Assembly (NCBI RefSeq): GCF_905171765.1 | Contig: NC_053390.1 | Coordinates: forward strand, 210,371,359-210,435,358 | Reading direction: 5' to 3' | DNA: 64,000 bases | From: Bufo bufo | Taxonomy: Eukaryota > Chordata > Amphibia > Anura > Bufonidae | Shown here: piece after piece, positions 55,288 through 64,000 of the stretch | Numbering within the stretch: position 1 is the stretch's first letter | Layout of the letters: each line of letters opens with the position of its first letter | Translations under genes and position numbers: made by a program | The notes under the pieces: model-generated | The model's input: only the letters and a program-made list of their open reading frames with translations | What the model was told of the DNA's origin: nothing | The model's database searches: none

Positions 55288-56756
55288 TACTGTGTTTCCT
55301 GATTGTAGAAACACACTAAATGTGGCCCTAAACTGTTATCTGGAAATACGACAGGGCTCCAAAGTGAAAGTGCACCATGCCCACAGGAGGCCTAATATGG
55401 TGATTTACACAGCATTGGATGAACGTTGCTGAGGCTCTGATGTGAAGGGACCCAATTTTGGAAACGACACCCCTCAAGGAATTTTTGAATGGTGTAGTGA
55501 CCATCTTGACCCTGCAGGTGTTTTCCAGAAATGAATGTAGTGGATGGTGAAAAGTGAATACGTGAGATCTGAGGACTATGTCAGAATGTAATAAGATGGG
55601 AAAATTACAGGGCACAAAAAGGAGAAGATTAATACTGCGTGGATGAGTGGTAGACTTTAAAGCAGTTCTTTATGCCCAGGCCAGGTTCCATGGTGATAAA
55701 TAGTGTCCTTTTGTATCACTCTTTGGAACTCACTGCATCTTTTTTTGGTTTCTTCCCTTCCTTGCTGTTTGAAGGACTTCACCTTCAATGTTGCCATTGT
55801 ACTATACGGGCACCATAACTTCCAGAAGTACTGGGGCCCTCCTGTTCCTGGTTTAAAAATAATGAAGGCATGTATAACCACCTATTGAAACTAAAGAGAT
55901 GTTTCCTTTCTTGCCTGCAGATCCAAGTAATACGTACCACAACTTTTCCACAAGGCATGTACGACTTCAGCAATTTATCTGAAAGATCTCCTCCCCCTAT
56001 TTTCCTATTGTAGTCCAGGATGGAGTCTGGTTTGGGGGCAGTGGCACCTCGTACAAGGGCAGGGGAGCTGGTATTCCCGTGAACGGTGGTCAGTACAAGG
56101 ACATCCCTCTTGTCCTTGTACTTAACCGCCAACATGTTCTCATTGAGGAGAGCCCTGCTGTCTCCTTTTCAGAGTCACTGCCCAATCAGGCCTCTCTGAT
56201 TTTTGCGTACAGTACCGCAAGCTACAGTACCTCTGGAACTTAGGGACTTAAATGGTGGAATGCCGGTGTAATAGTTATCCATATAGAGGTGGTAACCCTG
56301 GTCCAGCAGTGGATGCACTAAGTCCCACTAACTCCTAGGACACGTGCGGGTGGGAAGGCATTATGGGTATGCACTAATCAGCGCTTGGCAGTCACAGCTC
56401 GCACACAGAAAAATTGGTGCAGGGATGGGGAAAAAAAAAAGTTCACGGATGCACGGATGGCTGGGTGTTTGCCAAAAGTGCACAGGGGAAGGGACCCTGG
56501 AACCGCTGCAAATGAAAAATAGATTTTGATCACTGCAGCAGTTCCAGGGACAGTAGATAGCAATGATGAACCACAAGTCCCAGCAGGCCAGCACAGAGGG
56601 GCACAGAACTTCTCTGCACATAGTAACCAAATGAAACTGTGGCTTTGTGCAGATAGGCTCTCAGTATTTTACATGTTGGAGGGGCTGAAAGGAGGGGAGC
56701 CATATTATTTAGCCGATATGCACATGGAGGCGAAAAATGGCCGTGTGAGGGCAGTT
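55288..56756 (-). mobile_element. piggyBac-type element relic
   Basis: Contains the transposase relic at 55640-56320. The 55430-55520 part (ACGACACCCCTCAAGGAATT, TTGAATGGTGTAGTG) resembles end-proximal sequence of the TTAA elements (for example near 36170-36200), hinting at common origin. Neither end is resolved. Confidence 0.6.
55640..56320 (-). pseudogene. piggyBac-type transposase relic
   Basis: On the minus strand the frame reads LLDQGYHLYMDNYYTGIPPF, ACGTVRKNQRGL, then MLAVKYKDKRDVLVLTTVHG, and KPDSILDYNRKIGGGDLSDK. These match the catalytic domain of piggyBac transposases: MDNYYT holds the second, GGGD the third catalytic Asp. Two in-frame TGA codons separate the first two blocks, and there is a frame change after LSDKLLKSYMP. 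The N-terminal half with the first Asp, and the C-terminal Cys-rich domain, are not recognisable. The enzyme cuts at TTAA, the target of most other elements here. Confidence 0.85.
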
Positions 56757-56764
56757 TTAACCCC

Positions 56765-56988
56765 CGATTTGATACATATGCAAATTAACCCGAGATGAGT
56801 CCTGTCCCTGACTCATCTCAACCACAGGACTCTTCTCAGGTTAATTTGCATATCTATCAAATCGTTTTTTTTACACAATAAAAGCACACAGAGCTATGGG
56901 GACTGGGTATTGCGGATGTGCTAGCGGCCATCTAGCAACCCATGTCCTCAGCTCTATGCACAAAATCCCGGTGACAGGTTCACTTTAA
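56765..56988. mobile_element. Partial TTAA MITE nested near the left end of the family-A copy
   Basis: TTTGATACATATGCAAATTA, TGCTAGCGGCCATCTAGCAA and GACAGGTTC...TTTAA match the complete element at 62105-62452. Its left third is missing. Its right TTAA (56985-56988) is immediately followed by GGACCAGGCC of the host element. Confidence 0.8.
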
Positions 56989-57103
56989 GGACCAGGCCCT
57001 TTTTTGCAAATCTGACCAGTGTCACTTTAAGTGGTGATAACTTTAAAACGCTTTGACTTATCCAGGCCGTTCTGAGATAGTTTTTTGGTCACATATTGTA
57101 CAT

Positions 57104-57982
57104 ATGTAGAAAATATTGGGATGGCTCACCCTCCAAGTTGCAAGGAAAAGGGTGCTCCCCCTAAAAGGTTACCCCAAACCTTTAGGGAAAAGTCAAGTAT
57201 GCACTGAGGAAGGAGTCGTGTTAACTCCGAAACGCGTCTGGTGTACACAAGTCTCTACAAAAGGAAGAAAAACCGCAGTTCACTATCTGCGCATCTTTAC
57301 TCAACTTGCAACAATATCCGAATATATTTTGTAAAGAAACGAAAGTCCGGTATTGTCCTGGGAAAAAAGATATCAAGCCACTACAAACCTCAAGCGGGTG
57401 TAACCACACACCTACCCCGGCACCCAAACGGACTGTTTCTTTGTTTGCAAGCTCATAGCTCACATTTAAAATTGATCGGTGGTACGACTACCTGTGCTGA
57501 TAATTCGTGGGACGCCACGTTAAGCGCAAAAATCCGAACACTTTACTGCTTCCAAACAGTGAGTAATTTATCATTATATTATCACAGTGCACTAGCCAAA
57601 CACCTTTTTGAGCTATAACTGTGAAAGATCATATGCAAGGAATTGCAAAGGACAATATTTCTATCTCAGCAAATTCCTATATTGAAAATATCGCTGACAA
57701 ACTGCGGATTAACACAGAGACTGCATTCACTATCATTTTATAAACTGAGACTCGGTAGTATTGAAATAGACATTATATCCACTACTGAAATCTCAGATTG
57801 AAGTACACATTAACCCTTGGCATGGCTATATTTTAAGCATGTATTTTATGATTTTAGAGCGATAAGGTACCATATTCAGCATATTATATTAAACTGTATT
57901 TAATAAATTTTTAAATATTAATACTAAACATTGATTAGCGTTTGGTGTGAATCAGATGTAGGTGTGCCCCTCTTACATATGT
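57104..57982 (+). mobile_element. Penelope-like element fragment (879 bp)
   Basis: Inserted in the family-A element with a 13-base duplication, ACATATTGTACAT (57091-57103 and 57983-57995). The family-A sequence resumes as ACATGACACTGG. Identification as PLE rests on the duplication size and a hammerhead-like motif near its left side. There is no RT or endonuclease frame, so this is a terminal-region fragment. It is a different subfamily from the inverted dimer. Confidence 0.65.
57197..57246 (+). ncRNA. Hammerhead-ribozyme-like motif
   Basis: Core CTGAGGA (57204-57210) and GAAA (57229-57232). Stem II pairs GGAGT (57212-57216) with ACTCC (57224-57228), a five-base-pair stem with an A.C mismatch at its base. 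Minimal stem III is AC/GT around GC, giving GTC before the predicted cleavage point after 57238. Stem I pairs GTATGCA (57197-57203) with TGGTGTAC (57239-57246) with one bulged G. The self-complementary ACGCGT in stem III is the form described for PLE hammerheads thought to act as dimers. Confidence 0.62.
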
Positions 57983-59857
57983 ACATATTGTACATACATG
58001 ACACTGGAAAACTGAAGTAAAAAAAATACCAAATTTACCAAAAATTTGTAATAAATTGCAAATTTCCAAGTTTCAATTTCTCTACTTCTATAATACATAG
58101 TAATACCTCCAAAAATAGTTATTACTTTACATTCCCCATATGTCTACTTCATGTTTGGATCATTTTGGGAATGATATTTTATTTTTTGGGGATGTTACGA
58201 GGCTTAGAAGTTTAGAAGCAAATCTTGAAATTTTTCAGAAATTTTCAAAAACCCAATTTTTAGGGACCAGTTCAGGTCTGAAGTCACTTTGCGAGGCTTA
58301 CATAATAGAAACCACCCAAAAACTTTGTTAACCCTTTAGGTATTCCACAAGAATTAATGGAAAATAGAGATACAATTTCAAAATTTAACTTTTTTGGCAG
58401 ATTTTCAATTTTAATAATTTTTTTCCAGTTACAAAGCAAGGGTTAACAGCCAAACAAAACTCTATATTTATGGCCCTGATTCTGTAGTTTACAGAAACAC
58501 CCCATATGTGGTTGTAAACTACTGTACGGGCACACGGCAGGGTGCAGAAGGAAAGGAATGCCATACGGTTTTTGGAAGGCAGGTTTTGCTGGACTGTTTT
58601 TTTTGACACCATGTCCCATTTGAAGCCCCCTGATGCACCCAATAGAGTAGAAACTCCATAAAAGTGACCCCATCTAAGAAACTACAGGATAGGGTGGCAG
58701 TATTGTTGGTACTAGTTTAGGGTACATATGATTTTTGGTTGCTCTATATTACACTTTTTGTGAGGCAAGGTAACAAAAAATAGCTGTTTTGGCACCGTTT
58801 TTATTTTTTGTCATTTACAACATTCATCTGACAGGTTAGATCATGTGGTATTTTTATAGACCAGGTTGTCACGGATGCGGCGATACCCAATATGTATAAT
58901 TTTTGTTTTATATATGTAAGTTTTAAACAATGATTTCTTTTTTTAAACAAAAAAAACCATGTTTTAGTGTTTCCATAGTCTGAGAGCTATAATTTTTTCA
59001 GTTTTTGGGCGATTACCTTGGGTAGGGTATGATTTTTGCGGGATGAGATGACGGTTTTATTGGCACTATTTTGGGGTGCGTGTGACTTTATGATCACTTG
59101 CTATTACACTTTTTGTGATGTAAGGTGACAAAAAACTGTTTATTTAGCACAGTTTTTATTTTTTACGGTGTTCATCTGAGGGGTTAGGTCCTGTGATATG
59201 TTTATATAGCCGGTCGATACGGACGCGGAGATACCTAATATGTATACTTTTTTTTCCCCTATTTTTTACCAATTTTTTTTTACTTTATTTGGGGAAAATG
59301 ACGTTTTTGTTTATGTTTACTTGAAACTTTAAATTTTTTGGGGGGGGGAAACGTTATTTTTTCAACTTTTTTTTTCACTTTATTTTTTGTCCCACTTTGG
59401 GACTTGAACTTTTGGGGGTCTAATCCCTTTTACAATGCATTCCAATACTTCTGTATTGGAATGCATTGGCTGTATGAGTAATACTGTGTGTATTACTCAT
59501 ACAGCTTCCGGCCTGTGAGATCCAGCGGGCTGGATCTCACAGGCACGTCACAGGAAGGCAGCGGCGATGCCTCAGGAAGGCATCGCACTGCCTTCCATGC
59601 CATCGGGTCCCCCCTACAGCCCGATGGCACCACCGCCGCCGCACCAGGTAAAAGCCGCAAACCGCAGGTCTGAATTGACCTGTGGTTTGCGGCGATGGCC
59701 GAGACAGGGGGGTCACTGGACCCCCCCGCGCATTTAGCCGAGGTGCCTGCTCAATGATTTGAGCAGGCACCGGGTTCCGGGTTCCGATCACTGCCCGCCG
59801 GGAGGCGGTGATCGGAAATACACATGACGTACCGGTACGTCATGTGTCCTGAAGAGG

Positions 59858-60205
59858 TTAAAGGGGTTGTCCCACGAAAAATATTCTACAGTTTTAAAAC
59901 CAGCACCTGGATCTGAATACTTGTGTAATTGCATGTAATTAAAAATTTGGTATAGCCAGTAAGTTATTCAATATAATGTATCTGTATAGCGCCACCTGCT
60001 CTCAGTTTTTTATTATTTCTTTGTCCTGCTCACTGAGAAGGCCGCACATGCTCAGTTTCATCCTTCAAGTGCCCCCTGAGCGGTGATAGGTAGAGCTGAG
60101 ACACGCCCCCTTAGCTGAAGCAGAATAGACACTCCCCTTGAGCCACAGCTTGATATAAATCTAGCAGAACAATAAATGGGGAGATCTCTGGATCCATGTG
60201 AGGTA
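59858..60205. mobile_element. TTAA MITE, right side cut by the hAT-like element
   Basis: Starts TTAAAGGGGTTGTCCCACG and shares its TTAA with the family-A element. No right terminus before the hAT-like end at 60206. The interior (ATAGCGCCACCTGCT) has no frame. Confidence 0.6.
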
Positions 60206-61912
60206 CAGGGCTGGTTCTAGCTTTGTTAGAGATTGTCATGTACTATATGATGATCCTGGCACATGGGGGTGGGGGGTTTGGCACTTTATCCTGGTATATG
60301 GGGTGGAGGGGTTTGGCACTTGCTACTGGCACATGGGGGTGGGGGGTTTGGCACTTGCTACTGGCACATGGGGGTTGGCACTTGATACTGGCATATGGGG
60401 GTGTTGGCACTTGATACTGGCACATGGGGGTGTTGGCACATGGGGGTTGGCACTTGATACTGGCACATGGGGGTTGGCACTTGATACTGGCACATGGGGG
60501 GTTGGCATATGATACTGGCACATGGGGGGTTGACACTTGATACTGGCACATGGGGGGTTGACACTTGATACTGGCACATTGGAGGGGTTTGGCACTTGAT
60601 ACTGGCACATGGGGGGGTTGGCACTTGATACTGGCACATGGGGTGGGGGTATTTGGCACTTGCTAATGGCACATGGGGGGGTTTGGCACTTGATACTGGC
60701 ACATGGGGGTTGGGTTTTGATACGGGCACATGGGGGTTGGCACTTGATACTGACACATGGGGGGGTTGACACTTGATACTGACACATGGGGGTTGGCACT
60801 TGATACTGGCACAAGGGGGGGTTTGGCACTTGATCCTGGCACATGGGGGTGGGGGGTTTGGCACTTGATCCTGGCACATGAGGGGGTTTGGCACTTGATC
60901 CTGGCACATGGGGGGTTGGCACTTGATCCTGGCACATGAGGGGGGTTGGCACTTGATCCTGGCACATGGGGGGTTGGCACTTGATCCTGGCACATGGGGG
61001 GTTGGCACTTGATCCTGGCACATGGGGGGTTGGCACTTGATCCTGGCACATGGGGGGGGTTGGCACTTGATCCTGGCACATGGGGGGGTTGGCACTTGAT
61101 ACTGGCACATGGAGGGGTTGGCACTTGATACTGGCACATGGGGGGGTTTGCACTTGATCCTGGCACATGGGGGTGGGGGGTTTGGCACTTGATCCTGGCA
61201 CATGAGGGGGTTTGGCACTTGATCCTGGCACATGGGGGGTTGGCACTTGATCCTGTCACATGGGGGGTTGGCACTTGATACTGGCACATGGGGGGTTGGC
61301 ACTTGATACTGGCACATGGGGGGGTTGGCACTTGATACTGGCACATGGGGGGGTTGGCACTTGATACTGGCACATGGGGGGCATGGAGAGGCACTTGTTA
61401 CTGGCACATGGGGGGGTTGGCACTTTACTGGCACATGGGGGCATGGAGAGGCACTTGATACTGGCACATTTTTATGTGGCACTATGGGGGCTTCTACTGA
61501 GGCCACAAAGAAGGGGTATTTTATATGGGGGGGCTCTGTGTAGTACTAGTATTATTAGGGGTATTATCTGTTTCTGCAGTATAGTATTGGGGAGCATAGC
61601 TGCACAGTATTTCGGGTAGTAGGATGATTTGTCCAGAAGATGGGAGGATGATGGAAAAGTAGTAAACTACGATTTTTTTGTTGTTGTCAAACTGCAGAGA
61701 CGGAAAATGGTGACAAAATGGTGGTCTGGTCTGAAGGTCTGAAAGGAGAAGACGAGTACAGAGAACATCTACATCAAAGGAGACGTCACTGGATGTAAGA
61801 GTTATGTGGAGCTGTATTTCTGTAGTGATGGGGGGGGACGTTAAAATCAGCAAGTGTCGTGTGTGTGGGCCCCTTATTGTTTTTCGCCCCATTTCACCTA
61901 GAACCGGCCCTG
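60206..61912. mobile_element. hAT-like element with a large VNTR
   Basis: Ends are CAGGGCTGGTTCTAG and the inverse of CAGGGCCGGTTCTAG, a 15-base inverted repeat of hAT type. The expected 8-base duplication is absent (GTGAGGTA versus ATCGTGCT), so one end may be recombined. Most of the element is the VNTR. Part of it matches 26210-26290 in inverse orientation. No transposase. Confidence 0.65.
60245..61460. repeat. G-rich VNTR, 27-36-bp unit, about 40 copies
   Basis: The unit is close to TTGGCACTTGATACTGGC followed by ACATGG and a G-run. Subtypes alternate: ATACTGG versus ATCCTGG, and TTTGGCAC versus TTGGCAC, the ATCCTGG type dominating 60820-61220. The minus strand reads through without stops for up to 382 codons, as Pro/Cys/Ser-rich repeats; this is a by-product. 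Confidence 0.95.
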
Positions 61913-62104
61913 ATCGTGCTCACCACGTGGTGATCGCGGTGACGTCAGTGCAGGTCCTGCTGAATGAAGATAGATTACGTCATCAAAGGTCCTTTGGCAG
62001 GTCCTGAAAGAAGATGATGCTGGCTGCGTGAACAAGCGGATGAGGCGAGTAGATTTTTTTTCTTTTTTTAACCCCTCAATCCACATTTTAGTAAGTATTC
62101 TGTA
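61913..62104. mobile_element. Fragment of the 23784-24738 MITE family
   Basis: TGACGTCAGTGCAGGTCCTG, TCATCAAAGGTCC and TTTTTTTAACCCCTC parallel the core of that element (24255-24420). Both ends are missing. Confidence 0.5.
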
Positions 62105-62452
62105 TTAACGGGAACCTGTCAACGGGATTTTGGGTATAGAGCTGAGTACATGGGTTGATAGATGGCCGCTAGCACATCCGCAATACCCAGTCCCCATAGC
62201 TCTGTGTGCTTTTATTGTGTAAAAAACCATTTGATACATATGCAAATTAACCTGAGATGAGTCCTGTCTCTGACTCATCTTACGTACAGGACTCATCTCA
62301 GGTTAATTTGCATATGTATCAGATCGTTTTTTTTTTTACACAATAAAAGCACACAGAGCTATGGGGACTGGATTTTGCGGATGTGCTAGCGGCCATCTAG
62401 CAACCCATGTCCTCAGCTCTATACCCAAAATCCAGGTGACAGGTTCCCTTTA
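62105..62452. mobile_element. Palindromic TTAA MITE (348 bp)
   Basis: TTAACGGGAACCTGTCAACG faces CAGGTGACAGGTTCCCTTTAA. The arms pair over about 150 bases around TGACTCATCTTACG. TTAA lies at 62105-62108 and 62449-62452. Confidence 0.9.
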
Positions 62453-62480
62453 AGGCTCAGTTCTGTAATCCAATAAATAA

Positions 62481-63228
62481 GGCTGGTTTCACACTTGCGT
62501 TATCCGGATCCGGCGTGTACTCAATTTGCCGGAATTACACGCCGGATCTGGAAAAACGCAAGTGAACTGAAAGCATTTGAAGACGGATCCATCTTCAAAA
62601 TGTGTTCAGTGTTACTATGGCACCCAGGACGCTATTAAAGTCCTGGCTGCCATAGTAGTAGTGGGGAGCGGTATACTTACAGTCCGTGCGGCTCCCCAAT
62701 GACGTCAGGGCGCCCCATGCGCATAGATGACGTGATCCATGCGACACGTCATCCATGAGCGTGGGGCGCCCTGACGTCACTCTGGAGCGCCCGGGGAGCC
62801 GCACGGACGGTAAGTACACTGCTCCCCCGCTCCCCACTACACTTTACCATGGCTGCCAGGACTTTAGCGTCTTGGCAGCCATGGTAACCATTCAGAAAAA
62901 GCTAAACGTCGGATCCGGCAATGCGCCGAAACGACGTTTAGCTTAAGGCCGGATCCGGATTAATGCCTTTCAATGGGCATTAATTCCGGATCCGGCCTTG
63001 CGGCAAGTGTTCAGGATTTTTGGCCGGAGCAAAAAGCGCAGCATGCTGCGGTATTTTCTCCGGCCAAAAAACGTTCCGGTCCGGAACTGAAGACATCCTG
63101 ATGCATCCTGAACGGATTTCTCTCCATTCAGAATGCATTAGGATAATCCTGATCAGGATTCTTCCGGCATAGAGCCCCGACGACGGAACTCTATGCCGGA
63201 AGACAAGAACGCAAGTGTGAAAGAGCCC
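62481..63228. mobile_element. Palindromic MITE with TAA duplication (748 bp)
   Basis: Ends GGCTGGTTTCACACTTGCG and CGCAAGTGTGAAAGAGCCC, with TAA at 62478-62480 and 63229-63231. An inner palindrome (62610-62885) carries CATGGCTGCCAGGAC-type arms around TGACGTCA motifs. Shares inner motifs with 50081-50613. Confidence 0.88.
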
Positions 63229-63354
63229 TAAAAGAGAGAGTGAGAGGGCAATACCACCACTGATAGTGATGTGTGGATTGGGGGGGACACAAGTGTGTAT
63301 CACATAAAAATGTACCCTATAGGAACTCTAGGCCGGCACAACTGACTTTTTGAC

Positions 63355-63520
63355 CTTGTTCATACTTCAGTGATTTCCATCAGTGATTTGTGAGCCAAAA
63401 CCAGAGGTGGAGGCTACTCACACATAAGGAATAATGGAAAGGTTTACACCTGTTCTGGGTTTCTGTCCCGCACCTGGTTTTGGCTCACAATCACAGACCA
63501 AGTCACTGAAGTGTGGACCA
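63355..63520. mobile_element. Small palindromic MITE
   Basis: Inner arms TTGTGAGCCAAAACCAG and CTGGTTTTGGCTCACAA, and outer arms ACTTCAGTGA and TCACTGAAGT, pair across a centre near 63430. No target duplication is certain. It is the last repeat before the putative host exon. Confidence 0.7.
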
Positions 63521-63739
63521 GGCTTTTCTTAGCAGGTTTTTATGCAAGGCCAATTCTATAAGGAAACCGGAGGCTGCCACAAGATGGCGCACGTTACAGC
63601 TGGAGACCTGGCTTTTCATCCTTGTACGTTCTCTCCCTAAAGACTCTCACAAGGAAACAGCAGGAAGTACAATGCCGTCATTTCCTGGAGCCCGGGCGGG
63701 ATCCTGGTTGTTTATAGCAACGCAAAGCAGGAGGCCGCC
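63521..63739 (+). promoter_or_regulatory. Putative host promoter and 5' UTR
   Basis: GC content and CpG frequency rise here. A CCAAT box lies at 63550-63554, and CAAGATGGCGC at about 63580-63590 fits a YY1 site, often found near vertebrate transcription starts. There is no TATA box. The ATG codons at 63584 and 63672 are in other contexts: the first lies within the YY1-like site and opens a short frame that ends before the main start; the second overlaps the main frame. The real start site may lie downstream of one or both. Confidence 0.5.
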
Positions 63740-64000
63740 ATGCCTGGATGTCAGCGCTGTGTGGCTGTTCTGTTGGTGGCCGCAGTGTGCCGGGTGGCGT
63801 CCTTTGGCACTGAAGCGCCCGAGGCTCCTGGGCATTCATCCGCGGATAATATAACGGAGCTCGGCGAGCTGCTGGGCAATGATACGGCGGCAGCCTCCAC
63901 CTCCGAGCCTCCCCCCGCGGAGTACACGAGTGCATCTCCCATTGCTGAGATCCTGCCTGTGCCCACACAGTTCCAGGAGGCACCAGGAGAACTGGGCACC
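63740..64000 (+). CDS. Putative host gene, first coding exon, secreted or type I membrane protein N-terminus (partial)
   Basis: The ATG at 63740 sits in GCCGCCATGC, a strong Kozak context, and the frame is open for 87 codons to the window edge. Residues 1-23 look like a signal peptide: basic start, hydrophobic core (VAVLLVAAV) and small residues before the likely cleavage near AS-F-G. The mature part is rich in Ala, Pro, Ser, Thr and Glu, with two N-glycosylation sequons (NIT at 37-39 and NDT at 47-49). I do not recognise the gene; many vertebrate ectodomains start this way. CpG-rich codon usage and the upstream promoter-like motifs support a real exon. A splice donor is not in view. Confidence 0.65.
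   Translation, partial: MPGCQRCVAVLLVAAVCRVASFGTEAPEAPGHSSADNITELGELLGNDTAAASTSEPPPAEYTSASPIAEILPVPTQFQEAPGELGT

Larger units (their letters stand above)
56757..59861 (+). mobile_element. TTAA-target transposon, family A, with two nested insertions
   Basis: Starts TTAACCCC at 56757 and ends CCTGAAGAGGTTAA at 59858-59861. Apart from nested insertions it follows 9436-11698 throughout: GACCAGTGTCACTTTAAGTG, TGTCTACTTCATGTTTGGAT, GATGCGGCGATACC and the ACGTACCGGTACGT palindrome near the right end. Nested are a MITE piece (56765-56988) and a PLE fragment (57104-57982). Confidence 0.85.

Noticed and set aside
60358..61506. A 382-codon minus-strand open frame, Pro/Cys/Ser-rich
   Set aside because: It follows a VNTR with few stop-forming codons. 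Three frames on the same strand are open at once, and unit length varies without keeping the frame. It shows no sign of protein selection.
63513..63854. Alternative plus-strand frame overlapping the putative exon
   Set aside because: The ATG at 63672 has a weaker context, and the product lacks a signal peptide or conserved features. It ends inside the better frame, so it is more likely a shadow or upstream frame.

Overview
The window looks like intergenic DNA from a large, transposon-rich vertebrate genome, most likely a frog or toad. That is an inference from the mix of element families, not from a diagnostic host gene. Almost every base that can be explained belongs to a mobile element: TTAA-target non-autonomous DNA transposons, palindromic TTA/TAA-target MITEs, four Tc1/mariner copies, a piggyBac transposase relic, hAT-like elements carrying VNTRs, L1-type and CR1-type LINEs, a DIRS-type element, and two Penelope-like (PLE) insertions. 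I found no bacterial features, no CRISPR array and no convincing tRNA or rRNA gene. The only good candidate for a host gene is an open first exon at the extreme right edge (63740 to the end, + strand), which has a signal peptide and a strong Kozak context.

Layout. 1-5768: a TTAA element cut by the window edge sits inside an L1-type LINE, which also carries a Tc1 fragment. 6781-8339: a nearly full Tc1 element whose transposase has one stop codon and a lost first catalytic Asp. 9436-11698: a complete TTAA element inside a 58-bp tandem repeat. 12253-13143: a 30-bp VNTR and a hAT-like end. 13514-16948 and 38175-42838: two copies of one TTAA family with tandem and inverted internal arrays, the second strongly expanded. 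17219-25290: a belt of palindromic MITEs, including a 2.45-kb foldback. 26640-37327: the deepest nest. A TTAA element was split by a Tc1 copy, the Tc1 was split by a head-to-head inverted PLE dimer, and a DIRS element lies next to it. 37973-45617: further nested TTAA elements. 45860-48049: a 5'-truncated L1 with clear target duplications, itself hit by a TTAA MITE. 50081-52930: palindromic MITEs and a Tc1 deletion derivative in a local duplication. 53314-55284: TTAA and MITE remnants, a CR1 3' end and three MITEs in a row. 55288-59861: the piggyBac relic and a TTAA element holding a second PLE insertion. 60206-61912: a hAT-like element dominated by a VNTR. 62105-63520: MITEs flanking the promoter-proximal side of the putative host gene.

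The most unusual structures are (i) the PLE inverted dimer, with arms of about 1.58 kb that are nearly identical, two copies of a GIY-YIG endonuclease reading frame and a hammerhead-ribozyme-like motif in each arm; (ii) a second, shorter PLE insertion with a more canonical hammerhead fold; (iii) an array whose unit length moves in exact 18-bp steps (173/191/209 bp) and which has amplified a captured palindromic MITE; and (iv) runs of MITEs that share single TTA or TAA target triplets. All boundaries and homologies were read by eye. Family names are assigned from motifs and target-site duplications, not from database searches.
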